A stretch of DNA of 64,000 bases, taken from Gaeumannomyces sp. JS-464. Taxonomy: Eukaryota > Ascomycota > Sordariomycetes > Magnaporthales > Magnaporthaceae. The stretch's first letter is position 1; the number at the start of each line of letters is the position of its first letter. The DNA is taken from the NCBI GenBank assembly GCA_002197995.1, contig NGZR01000001.1, positions 3,224,001 to 3,288,000 of the forward strand, written 5' to 3'. Below are positions 12,299 through 22,860 of the stretch, piece after piece. The notes beneath the pieces were generated by a model. It saw only the letters and a list, made by a program, of their open reading frames with translations. It was not told the DNA's origin and did not search any database. Position numbers and translations under genes: made by a program.

Positions 12299-12664
12299 TC
12301 ACCTCTCCTTGCCAAACGCACCCCACCTGTTCCGCGTCACCCTCTCGGCCTTCTCCTTTTGCCGGTCGCCCGTGAAGTAGACCCAGCCGCCCGCGACCGT
12401 GTTTGCGGCGCCGAGCCCGATGGCGGCGCCCCGGACGAGGCCCCGGGCCGTGAACTTGGACCGCAGCGACGCGGGCCGGCGGCGGAGGGCCAGCAGGGCG
12501 TACATGCCGCTCCAGGCGGCCGTCATCCCCGCGCCGTCAATGGCCCAGCCGGCCAGCGACAGGTAGCTGTTGAAGACCAGGACGGGCACGAAGGCCATGG
12601 GCAGGGGCTGGAAGGGGCGGAAGTGCAGCGCTGTGACCAGGGTTGCAAGGCCCATTGAGGGCAT
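12299..12664 (-). CDS. Small conserved fungal integral membrane protein, function unknown
   Basis: A single-exon frame from the ATG at 12664 to the stop at 12299 encodes 121 residues. It has an amphipathic/hydrophobic N-terminus (LVTALHFRPFQPLPMAFVP), two further hydrophobic stretches (MTAAWSGMYALLAL; GAAIGLGAANTVAGGWVYF) and a basic tail (RQKEKAERVTRNRWG). Three or four membrane helices are likely. The frame is open upstream to 13006, but that extension has ordinary low-complexity composition and the first start that yields a membrane-protein-like product is MPSMGLATLV. I believe similar short proteins occur widely in Pezizomycotina, but I know of no assigned role. Confidence 0.6.
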   Translation of the reverse strand: MPSMGLATLVTALHFRPFQPLPMAFVPVLVFNSYLSLAGWAIDGAGMTAAWSGMYALLALRRRPASLRSKFTARGLVRGAAIGLGAANTVAGGWVYFTGDRQKEKAERVTRNRWGAFGKER

Positions 12665-13893
12665 GGATGAAGCTGTTTGAGAGGTGGGTTGTGAGTTGTG
12701 AGTTATGAGCTTTCTTGTTTGAGTGTGTAGCTGGTAGGGTATATCGTCAGGCAAGAAATAGTTGTGAGGTGGACTTACTGCCCCATGCTTCAAGCTGCGA
12801 GACGACAGAGCGCGGGGGCTCGGGTGATGAGGTGAATATGGCCATTGTGTGTTGTTGATATTTGGTTGACGGGCTCCCAGACTTGGACCGTATACGCCGT
12901 GAGATTTGTAAGGTTGCTGCCGCTTGCTCGCGTCGATCTGATAGTCAACGGCGAGCAGAAATGAGACAACCGGGCAGGTCTTGAGGCCCAACGATGGAAT
13001 CACCAATTTTTATCCAGCACCTGCTGAATGGAATCGCTGAACGTGACGTCGCTACCCTGAGATCCAATAGGCGTGGTGACTAAGCATCATTCGGGCTGAC
13101 CCGCGGGTCTGGACTGCCAATGAGGAGCTTCGGGCGCAGCGCCCCCACTTGAGTTCTCGAAGCTGTCCACAGCGGCGAGCGCGGGCTGTTGACTCGATGC
13201 GAGGCTCCGTTGTCGAGCTGCTCCAACCACGTCGCCAAAACACCACGAGCCTTTGCGCCGCCGCACTTCAATCGGGCGGGCCAGGCTGAAGACATTGGAA
13301 TAAAGACGAGAAGCGAGGGGGGCCTGTTAACTGCCGCGTGTCAGCCCCGCTGGAATTCAGTTCCCTACCTTTTCCGCCCACGGATTGGCCCGAGACATCC
13401 AAGTCGCAAGGCAGAAAAAAAAAGAGAAAAAAAAAAAGAGGACAGCAAATCCACGATAACGATACCTGGCCGCAAAGTGAGACCATCTCCAACCACGCAC
13501 CCACGCACCACCAACACCAAGCCTCCCCAGCATTCACTGGCCACCGTCCAACCGCCGACTCCCGCACGCCGCCCACGGTCCCGCGCGGTGCCCCTAGCGG
13601 CCGACGAGAGGGAGGTCATTCGGCCAGGGTCATTCTCCAAGAGCTGCGGGCATTAATCCGCGCCCATTCGGTGACAGCCCGCCAACCCCGTGAGGACAGA
13701 AAAAAAGGAGAAGAACGCGGACGGAACGACAGCAACAATCATAAACAACAATCGCCTCTAGGCCGCTCGCCAGGCCGGGCATCCCGCACATCCCGCTGTT
13801 GACCGCCCCTCCGACAACCTTTTCCTTCCCCCTGCTTCGGCGTTTTCGCACAACGTCAACCAAGCGACGCCACAGCCGCCACCACCACCAAAC
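12665..13893. promoter_or_regulatory. Upstream region between the small membrane protein (-) and J-protein (+)
   Basis: About 1.2 kb. The part just before the J-protein start (13400-13890) is A-rich and then CA/C-rich, as in many fungal leaders. No further gene was recognised. Confidence 0.35.
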
Positions 13894-15111
13894 ATGAGCG
13901 CAAAGACGTCCGGGGCCGACGCCAGCAACGGCGGCGCGGCGCGGTCCCGCGAGCACAACCAGGGCAACCAGGGCCGCGGCTGCACGCCCGAGCAGAAGGC
14001 GGCGGTGCTGCGGATCCGGCGGTGCCGCGCCACCGCCTTCTACGAGATCCTGGCCGTCGAGGCCTCGTGCAGCGACGCCGAGATAAAAAAGGCCTACAGG
14101 AAACAGTCGCTCCTGACGCACCCGGACAAGAACGGCCACGAGCACGCCGACGAGGCCTTCAAGATGGTCGCCCGCGCCTTCTCGGTCCTGGGCGACAAGG
14201 AGAAGCGCGACAAGTTCGACCGGTTCGGCACCGACCCGGACTCGAGGTTCGAGAGCGCCCGCCAGCAGCAGCAGCAGAACCCCTTTGCCGGCTTCGCCAA
14301 TAGGCAACGTGCCGCTGGTGGAGGTGGGGGAGGAGGAGGAGGAGGCGGCGGGTTCGGGGGCGGGTTCGAGGAAGAGATCAGCCCTGAGGAGATGTTCAGG
14401 CGGTTCTTTGGCGGCGGTGGCTTTGGTGGGCCGTTTGGCGGAGGTAAGAGACGAGCCCCTATTTACGAATGCTTGCTCGAGAGTATTACAGGCGCTAAAC
14501 GCGGTGATGATCTAGGTTTCGACACGGGCCCGCAGTTCGTCTTTAACATGGGCGGCGGCCCGGGCATAAGGGTACACCAGTTCGGCGGCGGGCGGCCGAG
14601 GAGGAGACCGCGGGACGGCGCAGCAGGCGGCGAGCAGCAGCAGGCCGAGGCGAGCATCCTGTCGACGATAATAGGCTTGCTGCCGGTAATCTTCCTCTTC
14701 ATCATCCCGCTCATCACGTCGCTCTTTGCCGGCCCGACGGCGCCCGCGGTGCCCGACGTGGTGTTCGACATGCCGCTGGGCGCGCACAGCCACCGGCAGG
14801 TGCACGACAGCGGGCTCAACTTCTTTGTGCGCGAGGAGGACTGGGCCAAGATCCGGCAGAACAAGAACAAGGTCTCGCAGCTGCACCAGCAGGCCTACGT
14901 CACGTTTGTGAACCGGCTCAAGCGCGAGTGCGAGCAGGAGTCGCACCAGCAGCAGCGCCTGCACGAGGCCGCCCAGGGCTGGTTCTACGTCGACCAGGAC
15001 CTGCTCGAGCGCGCAAAGACCCACCCCAAGCCCTCGTGCGCGCGCCTCGAGAGGCTGCTGCGCGGGAACGGCAAGCCTGACAGTCAGCAGGGCAAGGCGA
15101 AGGCTTCTTGA
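13894..15111 (+). CDS. ER-membrane-type J-domain co-chaperone (Hlj1/DNAJB12-like)
   Basis: Starts at the ATG 13894. The J domain spans about residues 48-112 with the HPD motif at 76-78 (LLTHPDKNGHEH). It is followed by a Gly-rich segment (a run of ~12 Gly near residue 150), a single hydrophobic helix (STIIGLLPVIFLFIIPLIT) and a C-terminal DUF1977-like region (LNFFVREEDWAKIRQNKNK). Proteins of this build face the cytosol on the ER membrane and recruit Hsp70 for membrane-protein degradation. A 72-nt segment 14444-14515 has a perfect donor (GTAAGA), a branch point (GCTAAAC) and a TAG acceptor, and its removal joins GGG to FDTG. It is a multiple of three and has no stop, so the unspliced form is also open (405 residues against 381). 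I take the spliced form as the main one. Confidence 0.85.
   Translation: MSAKTSGADASNGGAARSREHNQGNQGRGCTPEQKAAVLRIRRCRATAFYEILAVEASCSDAEIKKAYRKQSLLTHPDKNGHEHADEAFKMVARAFSVLGDKEKRDKFDRFGTDPDSRFESARQQQQQNPFAGFANRQRAAGGGGGGGGGGGGFGGGFEEEISPEEMFRRFFGGGGFGGPFGGGKRRAPIYECLLESITGAKRGDDLGFDTGPQFVFNMGGGPGIRVHQFGGGRPRRRPRDGAAGGEQQQAEASILSTIIGLLPVIFLFIIPLITSLFAGPTAPAVPDVVFDMPLGAHSHRQVHDSGLNFFVREEDWAKIRQNKNKVSQLHQQAYVTFVNRLKRECEQESHQQQRLHEAAQGWFYVDQDLLERAKTHPKPSCARLERLLRGNGKPDSQQGKAKAS
14444..14515 (+). other. 72-nt phase-preserving intron in the J-protein gene
   Basis: Canonical GTAAGA donor, GCTAAAC branch site and CTAG acceptor, but length divisible by three and no in-frame stop. Retention would insert 24 residues between the Gly/Phe-rich region and the membrane helix. 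Confidence 0.7.
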
Positions 15112-15808
15112 AATATAGGTAGATACGATATTGGGTAGCGGGGTCATTTGTGATTTCATCTTATTGTTGTTTATTCCTTCTATCCCCTGCGATGTTTTTG
15201 GATCGGGGAACCGCATATTGCATAATACATCTCTTGTTCCTGTCTCTTGGACTCTCCTTGCCTGTTTTCTAGCACTCTGTCTCACCGAGTCTGCTCACTC
15301 GCAACGCTCTGTTGCTGATTTTCCCCGTTGGGGACTTGGCAGTGGCGTTTTTCGGATGCGAGGGAGGTTATAAGTGCTTTCATGCTAGTTTCTGTCGTGC
15401 CCATCATTATGAGAGCATTGTTACCACGATTATATAGACGTTATATGCTCTTTTATGCATTGGACCTTTCCTTATCTCCTGGATTATCCCCATGCACTAC
15501 ACTGCTCTCTGGATATTTCGGATTTGCATTTTACCTCTACAGCCTGGAAACAAAAAAAAAGTGAACGAAGCGGTAGCTGGCGCAGGGGCTCCAATAATCA
15601 AGTTCGCAGCCGCCCGAGCCGTGGCTCTTGAAAAAGAACAAGAAAAAAAAAACAGAGGAAGAAATAACTTTGCTCACCAGCGGCCGCCGCCCGCGTCTTG
15701 AAAACCCAGCCCGAAAATGGAGGAGACAGTTAGTCGCCATGGATCCGCAAGCCCTGCATGGCGGTGGACCGCACTTTAGGGCCCCCTCGGACGAGGATGC
15801 TTTCATCA
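15112..15808. other. Intergenic, no gene seen
   Basis: About 700 bases between the J-protein stop and the tRNA, ordinary composition with short A-runs. Nothing recognised. Confidence 0.4.
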
Positions 15809-15889
15809 GGCAACGTGCCAGAGTGGTTAATGGGTATGACTAGAAATCATATGGCTTCGGCCGCACAAGTTCGAATCTTGTCGTTGTCG
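15809..15889 (+). tRNA. tRNA-Ser (anticodon AGA)
   Basis: 81-nt class II tRNA without intron. The acceptor stem GGCAACG pairs with CGTTGTC (one G-U), discriminator G. The D-arm contains the CCAGAGTGGTTAATGGG A-box region. The anticodon stem TATGA/TCATA encloses the loop CTAGAAA, giving anticodon AGA. A long variable arm (TGGCTTCGGCC) follows, then the T-arm ACAAG-TTCGAAT-CTTGT. The 81-nt length and the extra arm agree with serine identity. The gene stands alone between protein genes. Confidence 0.95.
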
Positions 15890-15938
15890 GTTCTTGCTAT
15901 CGAGCGTCGCCAGCTCCGTCAGGGGTTCTGGCGTCGCC

Positions 15939-15955
15939 CTTTTCTTTTTTTTTTC
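15939..15955 (+). terminator. RNA polymerase III T-run downstream of tRNA-Ser
   Basis: TTTT at 15940-15943 followed by a 10-T run, the first oligo-T after the tRNA end. This implies an unusually long trailer of about 50 nt. Confidence 0.6.
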
Positions 15956-17771
15956 TTTCTTCTTTTTTCTTCCCATCTTTCCCCTCTTCACAATTCCCAC
16001 ATCAAATTTGCACCAATGATTATGCCCTCCCACCGGCTACTTTACCCGCCCTGTACTGTGGGTGGTCTCACGGCATGCAGGTGCGCTCTCTCATACAGGG
16101 CCAATCAATCACTTCGTTGGCGCCGCGACAAAACTGCAAATTGAAACCAGCAACATGTGGTCCTGGTGATGCAAGGAACCGCCGCGGGCAACCGCTTGTG
16201 GTCAACGACGGAAAAGACGATGGCAGCATTCTAAAAAAAAAAATCTCGGTTATCTGCGCATAATGATAATAATACTTTTCGTTGTCCCTTATGCCCCATC
16301 CCACCGGGCATTCCCGTCTTCGTTCCCCGGCTCTGTCTCGTCGAAGAAGCCATTGAGGACTTTGTTTGAATGATAGTGAAAACAATAAAAAGAGGAGAAA
16401 AAAAAAAGATTCTGAGAAACCCATGCCCTCTTACAATGCAAAGGCAAAATGCCCTTGTTCGAACGGTGGAGCTGGCTGCGGAGAAGATTGAGGAACCGCG
16501 GTCCACCATTCGAAAGTCTGGTGGTGGTTGTCGAGTAAGGCCCAGAGTCGACGGAAAAAGCAAAAATACTAAAGGGAAGGAGAGGGCAAGAAAAAAAGAA
16601 AATCAAGGAGATATCCCCATCCAAGCCATACATACGCGGGGTTGACTAACCGCGATAAAAAGGGAGAAACAAAGAAATGGAAAATATAAGAAGGCGGCCG
16701 AACCCCAGCCGTGGTTCATGAATCCACCCTCCACACCCATCAGCCACACCCCCATTTTGCATAGCGTGCATGACGACAGCAGCGTTTTGAGCGTGAGCCA
16801 GAGGTGTCCCCTTCAAGAGAGGACACATGGCGACGAAATCGGGTCAGCAACATGACGGCATGCAGATCAAGCAGCAGAGGCACATCGGTCGACTGAAGGT
16901 GGCATCCATCTGGATCTGCCCCTGTTCGTCATGGGCCATTGTTTAGATGGCACAAAATGAGGTGCTCTTGCCGAATGAAGACCAGGCAAATAGTAGCAAT
17001 CCAGGGGGACCGTGACCGAGCGCAGACCTGGTGGGGTGATTTCCCCGTGTATATCCCATAAGATGCCAGTAGATAGATGCGTCGTGAAGAGAAACGAAGT
17101 GAAAGTGTGGCTGGGAGGTCCCACGTTGCCAGAATGATGAGGCCATTGTCGTTGTCGTCATTTTAGGATTTGTCGGTTGGGATGGTTTGGCCAGCCACAA
17201 AAGCAACAGCAGATGTCACCAGTTGTCAAGGCCCGACATCATCCATGATCATGGTCATGAGTGTCTGGGCCAGGTCTACGACCAGTGGACGAAGCAGCGT
17301 GCAGGTGCCAAATCAGCAGACAGACATTCCATCCAAGACGCAGGCAGAACTGGGGCATCGAGCGAGACAAATGTAAGGTCACGCACGAGACGCTCACGAC
17401 GCATGGCGCAAAAAAAAAAAAAAAAAAAAAAGTGGCGTGCAGTCCGGGTCCACAGGGGTATCTCGTAGATGCGAGCGTAGATGCAAAGAGAAAGGTGAAG
17501 ACGAAACGGAGGCAAAGACTTGTGACAAGGAAGGAGGGCGTAGTACTGGTACAAGCGGCGAGGGTGTTCATGGGGTCGGTTATATAGTCGTTGCGCGCAC
17601 GCACGGTCATGGCGATCCAGGTCATTAAGACGACGTCGTAGGCAGGCAGGAGCAGGCAGGCAGGCAGGCAGACAGACAGAGAGGCGTGTGTCAAGCGTTT
17701 CATCGAGCATCACTGCATCAAGAAGCACCTGCAAGGCGTCAAGTCGGTGGGCGTGAGCGTGCACTGAGACA
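15956..17771. other. Intergenic, no gene seen
   Basis: About 1.8 kb with purine-rich and A-rich stretches and one long A-run (17410-17431). No coding region or RNA gene was recognised. Confidence 0.4.
17410..17431. repeat. Mononucleotide A tract (22 nt)
   Basis: Uninterrupted A-run downstream of the KH-domain gene. On that gene's strand it is a T-run about 340 nt beyond the stop. Confidence 0.9.
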
Positions 17772-19656
17772 TCACGATGTTCCAGGCGGGTTTTTCTTGT
17801 CCCCGTCGGCCGTCTGGCCGGCCTGCTGGGCCTGCGCCATGGCCTGAAACCATAGAGCAGCGTATGCTTGGTAACCACCGTCTGTAGAACGAGAGAGTTA
17901 AAAAGAGTTGCAAACCCCGAAACACGGAGTCACGCGAGCGAGGTAGAGCTTACAGGCTGCATAGGGGTCAGCACCACCTGGGGCAGCAGGGGCCGGCTGT
18001 CCCGGCGCTGGCTGGGCGGCCGGCGGCTGCTGGCTTTGTGATGTACTGTGGTTAGAGGGCTGGCCATAGTTCGGGTTGTCGTAGTCTCTGTGAGCGCCAC
18101 GGCCACCACGGTATCCGCCACCACCGCTGTTTTTCTGGCGGACCGTCTCGACCTTGTCCTCGATGGCGCGCTTCGCCCTCTCGATGGAGTCGCGGCTGCC
18201 GACGAGGCCGATCTCGCGTTCCGTCTCGTTAGGGCCGGACGATTGAGAGACGTTGATCTTGCAGCCAGTGTTGCTCTGCATCTCCCTGATGGTCTCGCCG
18301 CCTTTGCCGATGATCATGCCAACGGCTTCCGAAGGCACGTAGATGGAGTCGTTGATTCTGTCGCCACCACCCATGCCGCCACCCATGCCGCCGTGGTCGC
18401 CGCGATGGCCACGAGGCCCTCCGTGGGGCGGGCCGCCGGGTCCTCCTTGGCCGCCGTTGCGCGTGTCGCTCTCAACAATCTCCATGATGAGGTTCTTGGC
18501 TCTCATAGACGTCTCGTGTGTACCAATCAGGTTGACGGGACGCAGCCCGTTGACGCTCTTAGACTCTCCGACAATGTTAATATGGCAGCCACTCCGTTCC
18601 TGGAGGTCACGAATAGTCTCGCCGCCACGACCAATGATCAGGCCCACGGTTCTATCGGGGACCATGATCTGGAGGCACTCCTCGCCCTCTTTGGGCTCCA
18701 CCATGGCACCGGCCCCGCCACGCTCCGACCGGCCACCGCGCTCGAAACCGCCCCTGTTGAGGGGCGTCATGCCACTGTCGTCAATGATGCGGTTGATGGC
18801 CGCGCGAGCCTCGGCACGCCTGGGAGGAGGTCCAGTGATCTTGCAGAGGCGATGGTCGCCATCGGATGCCGAGGCCGGCAGGAACTGCACCCGGCACTGG
18901 GTGTCGCCCTCGATGCGGCGGAGGTTCTCGCCCTGCCGACCGATGATAAGGCCGACCAGGCTGCCCTCAATCTGCATCGTCTCCGAGTTGTCGTCGCCGC
19001 GGAGCGGGGATCGTTCGCGAGCGCCTCCATGGCCGCCACGCGGCGAGAACATGTTGCCGCCAGCGCGACGTCCGCGAGGCGAGAAGGATCGGTCGCGATC
19101 GCGAGAGCCGCCGTCGCGCCCGCGGTCCTCGCGCCTGTCGTCGCGGTAGGGGTTGTAGCTTCCACGGAAGTCACCGTCGCGCCGGGATGGCGACCGAGAG
19201 CGAGACCTGCCGTATCTGGGCGGGCCGCCGCTTCCGGGCCTGTCGCCACCGTAGCCAGGCGGGCGCTCGTATGGAGTCGCGCCGTGGTCGGTCGCGAAGC
19301 TCCTCGCCCTGGCGATGGCTTCTTGGATGCTGGCGGCGCCTGGCGCGGCTCCTGACTGGTAGGGTGCCACCTTGGATAGGTCGACGCTCCCGCTGGCAGA
19401 AGGCTGGGGGTAGGGGTAGGCGCCGGGAGGCGCGCCGTATGGTGCGCCAGCGGGCGGCGGGTACGACTGCTGTGACGGAGGATACGCAGGCATGGCGCTG
19501 CCTGGGGGAGGCGGTTGGGCCGATTGCGCGGCGCCTTTGTCGTCACCACACAAGCACAGTCAGCATCATTCCGAGTTTTCAATTCATCAGCATCCAGGAC
19601 GTCAGCATACCGAGGCGCGCTAGGATCTCCTGGAGACTCGTGGCTTGTTCGGCCAT
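17772..19656 (-). CDS. Three-KH-domain RNA-binding protein (FUBP/KHSRP-like)
   Basis: Three exons on the minus strand: 19656-19611 (MAEQATSLQEILARL), 19534-17954 and 17881-17772, with matching phases and a 578-residue product. The N-terminal third is Pro/Tyr/Gly-rich, followed by an RS/RD-rich segment (RSRSRSPSRRD). KH1, KH2 and KH3 carry their GxxG loops as GRQG, GRGG and GKGG (for example VGLIIGRGGETIRDLQ and VGMIIGKGGETIREMQ). Gly-rich linkers and a Gln/Ala/Pro-rich C-terminus ending in a YGGYQAYAALW block follow. This layout resembles FUSE-binding/KSRP proteins, which bind single-stranded nucleic acids and control transcription or mRNA decay. The exact target is unknown. There are no frame shifts. 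Confidence 0.85.
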
Positions 19657-20774
19657 GATTATTGCAGAGCGCGTGGAATCACGATTGAAGGGGTGCAAGT
19701 CAAATGATCAAGGTCTTCAATGGCACGGAATGTCGGCAGGCCAGGTTCAATCGTGGGAGGCAATCAATGCGCGCGTCTCGTGCGACACACCGCACGGCTC
19801 CAACGCTTCTGCAAGGGAGCGGTTCGGTCGCTCTAAAGTACGCGACTGGATTGCGCGACTGCGGAATGGGGTAGTGGCAGTGAAGGCGATGGAAAAAGAT
19901 GCCGAGATGGAACGCCTTCGGGGAAAGGAAGGTTGGCGCGGGGACAAAGTGAAAGGCCGCGGCTGGTGATGTCTTTTCCAGTGCGGGATGGTTTGTTCTG
20001 ATCAGAATTGTGCAAGCTTGCTTTTCTTTGTCTGTCGCAAGAAATTGATGCGCAGGGTGGATCCGGAACCACGTTTGGTTTGCGAGCTGCGCAAAACCCT
20101 GCAGGTCCCAGCCACCTTTTGGGATTGATGGCTCCCGCGCTGAGTCACGTGTTGTACGGCTGACGACATGCCTTGGCCTGCCTGCCATTTTCACTCGTCT
20201 TCTTAGGTGTACTTCACTTTTCATCATAGACTTCATTCTTCTTTTTATTCAGAAGCCTCAGGCGACGCTGACATCCTAAACTCCGTCAATTCATTCCCTA
20301 TTTTACAACCAAACCAGTCTAACCAAGCGGTTTGCCAAGCCTGATCTTTTGTCTTCCATGTGCTCAACACCATGTGAGGGGAGGACATCGCAGGTCTCTC
20401 CCTCGATGATCCCCTGCATGACACTGCCATCGTCTGTCTGCTTCCACCACAATATTGTGACAAGGTGTCTCGCAGAGCTAGTACCTGAGTCCATGGGTCA
20501 AACTATCCCTTTTCGTTGTCCTTATCCTAGCCGTTTTGTCAGTTGCCATTATTGTTGTGACCCACGGAAGCGCCGTTAGCTTGCGGTTCTTCCTTGACAC
20601 CAAGCTTCGGGAGTAAAAACGACTTACCGGTCTCAATCAGTCATTATTTTTCTGCGTATGACAGAAAGCAGCGAAAGAAATGACAGCCCCTTGCCGTAGC
20701 CTCATCACAGTCTCCCTGTGTGGATGACACGAACCGACACTTTTGGTTGACCTGGGTTGCGGGGCCCCGAAAGC
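19657..20774. other. Upstream of KH gene and downstream of the repeat-protein gene; no gene seen
   Basis: About 1.1 kb. The first few hundred bases are presumably promoter and leader of the KH-domain gene. Nothing else is recognisable. Confidence 0.35.
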
Positions 20775-21794
20775 TCAACGATACGGTCCGCCGCATCCCA
20801 GATCAAAGATCACGCCGTCAATGTCGACGAACTCAGTCATCCTCTCGTCGATGCACGCGCGGAGCTCCGCCAGTACCTGGTGCAGCCGCTCGGGCGCGTT
20901 CTCGGTCGCCTTGATGCGCTTCACCTGGTCCAGGAGCGACTGGCGGAACTCGTCGGGCGTGCGGCGGCGCGCCACCGCGGACCGGGCCGGCGCGGGCGTC
21001 ACGGCCACGGGCTTGGCGACGCCGACGCCGACGCCGGCCTTCTTCGAGGCGTCGTCGCGGTGCTGCTGCTCGTCGCGGGCCACTTCGCCGAAGGCGGGGT
21101 CCACCATGGCGGGGTGCGAGGTCTGGATGGTGGTGGCTTTCTCGCCGAAGGCTGCCTGGCTAAAGGCGGGGTCCATCATCGCTGGGTGCGAGGTCTGGAT
21201 GGCGGTGATTTGCTTGCCGCCGGCTGCTTGGCCGAAGGCGGGGCCCATCATCGCGGGGTGCGAGGTCTGGATGGCGGCGGCTCCTTTGCCCGTCTCGGGC
21301 CCGACAGCGGGCGCCGCAGCAACCTCGTCGCCAGGCGGCGACACGCTCTTTTTGTTGTTGTCATGGTTAGCATCTGGGTGGGCGGCGTGCTCTACGATGA
21401 TACTCATACTTACAAGCTTGTCAAAGACGGCCTCGAAATCGCTCGGCGTCTTGAGGTTCGCGATGCCCTCTTGAGCATTGCCGTTGGTGACAATCTGGGC
21501 CGTCTGGGCCGTCTGGGCCGACGTCGCCAGCTCGACCATGGCCATGGCCGCTTGCTGAAGCTCGGCCGAGTCCTCGGCATCGACAGCAGCAGCGCTGACT
21601 GCGGGATTAGCTTCGGCATTCTCCACGTCCGCCGAGTGAAGAAGGCCAGTAAGGCTCGCGAGGTACCTCCCAGCTGCCAGAGTGTCGGGCTCGGGATATG
21701 CCGCCTGGGGCTGCGGCTCCAGCCCCTCGGCTGGCTTGGAGGCCTTTCGCTTGCTGAATTGGCGGCGACACTTGCCCTTGTAAGGAGGAGGCAT
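20775..21794 (-). CDS. Unknown protein with three tandem ~24-residue repeats
   Basis: The frame from the ATG at 21794 to the stop at 20775 encodes 339 residues unspliced. Within it, 21413-21348 (66 nt) has GTAAGT, a GCTAACC branch site and an AAAAAG acceptor. Splicing keeps the frame, giving about 317 residues. The centre contains three near-identical units built on IQTSHPAMMxPAFxQAA, encoded by ~72-75-bp direct repeats at about 21085-21290. There is also a short TAQTAQTAQ run. The N-terminus is basic (KGKCRRQFSKRKASK) and the C-terminus is helical and charged (RRRTPDEFRQSLLDQVKRIKATEN). I do not recognise the family. Confidence 0.6.
   Translation of the reverse strand: MPPPYKGKCRRQFSKRKASKPAEGLEPQPQAAYPEPDTLAAGRYLASLTGLLHSADVENAEANPAVSAAAVDAEDSAELQQAAMAMVELATSAQTAQTAQIVTNGNAQEGIANLKTPSDFEAVFDKLVSMSIIVEHAAHPDANHDNNKKSVSPPGDEVAAAPAVGPETGKGAAAIQTSHPAMMGPAFGQAAGGKQITAIQTSHPAMMDPAFSQAAFGEKATTIQTSHPAMVDPAFGEVARDEQQHRDDASKKAGVGVGVAKPVAVTPAPARSAVARRRTPDEFRQSLLDQVKRIKATENAPERLHQVLAELRACIDERMTEFVDIDGVIFDLGCGGPYR
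21085..21292. repeat. In-gene tandem repeat, three units of about 72-75 bp
   Basis: Three direct copies of a block containing GGGTGCGAGGTCTGGATGG and preceded by AAGGCGGGGYCCAYCATC, differing at a few positions. They encode the protein repeats of the surrounding gene. Confidence 0.85.
21348..21413 (-). other. 66-nt phase-preserving intron candidate
   Basis: Donor GTAAGTATGAG, branch ATGCTAACC and acceptor AAAAAG on the minus strand. Multiple of three with no stop, so both spliced and retained forms are open. Confidence 0.55.
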
Positions 21795-22860
21795 GGTGAC
21801 TTGGCTTTGTTGCCGCGTGGCTCGAGCTTGACTATGTGGCAGTGTTGGCTGAGATTGATGAACAAGTGTTTGGCTGCGGGCGGCGGAGCTGGAAAGTGGT
21901 CGTGATTGCCAGGTCAGAATTTGAGGTTGGTTAAGCTGAAACTAGGTCGGTAAATCTTTGTGGGAGGGGGGTTTGAGCTGGCTTGGGGGTGGTTGCCTTG
22001 GGAGGGGGAGGTGTGGTTGGATGAACTGCCGATCAGTGATAGACTTGGGTCAGGCACCTCAATGTTTACCGACTGCTCTTCTAGAATGGCTGCTCTAATT
22101 ACCCGTTTCTGAAAATGCCATTGCAAACTTCAGGGCATCCTCGTAAACATTGCAGTGATCCATGCGACGTTCAGATCTGATTTGATAGCTGCCCGGCTAG
22201 CCCTGAGATATGGAAAGATTTAGACGACTTGAACGGCAGGAGCGAGGCAGCGCATCCCTATTGCCATAATTATTTGCAGTGTCCTCTCCTGTAACCTTTC
22301 TATTCCTGTAGCTTTTCTTTTTCCCTCATCTTTTCCCTTTCCTTGCCTATTCCTGTGCCTTTTCTTATTCATATACCCTTTTAGTTTTTATAGCGTTTCC
22401 TTTTTGCATAGATCTATTATCTTTCTACTTCATCCCCTCTTCATACGTCCTTTCCTAAATCTTTTTATTTTATCTGTAGTGCAGGTGATACCAACTTCCA
22501 TGTCGTAGATAGGGGTTGGTATTATGGAGACAGAACCCTGAGAAAGGGACATCAAAAACTACGCGACAGGAGAGTGATCCCCCCTCTGTCTCTATGATTT
22601 TATCTACCAAGACATTCTAGCCAAGCACGCGCCATCTACCTCTATAACCTGCCACCACCGACCCCCCCCCCCCCCCCCGGGCCCACACCACCCACGCGTC
22701 TAAAATGTCGGCGGCACCGTCAGCGTCCTCCCCTGGTTCTGTCCGGCGACTACGCCTCCCAGCTTGAAGGCCCTAAGCGACCCGCCGCTACTCGCACTCG
22801 TCGCCGTCCGCGGCCTGCCCACTCTTACACCCGCATCACCGCCGCCAACCGAGACGGCGC
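21795..22860. other. Intergenic with pyrimidine-rich tract
   Basis: About 1.1 kb between two minus-strand genes. Positions 22270-22480 are a degenerate CTTTTCC/TATTCC-rich tract. A 17-nt C-run lies at 22662-22678. The rest of the stretch must hold the promoter of the repeat-protein gene and the 3' region of the large fusion gene. Confidence 0.4.
22662..22678. repeat. Mononucleotide C tract (17 nt)
   Basis: Uninterrupted C-run about 180 nt beyond the stop of the fusion gene. Confidence 0.9.

Noticed and set aside
18048..19355. Long plus-strand open frame (435 codons) opposite the KH gene
   Set aside because: It is the mirror of a GC-rich coding region; the product is Ala/Val/Arg-rich without family resemblance, while the minus strand encodes clear KH domains.
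20757..21905. Plus-strand 382-codon frame opposite the repeat protein
   Set aside because: Its repeats are only the complement of the minus-strand repeats. The minus frame has a proper ATG, intron signals and balanced composition.
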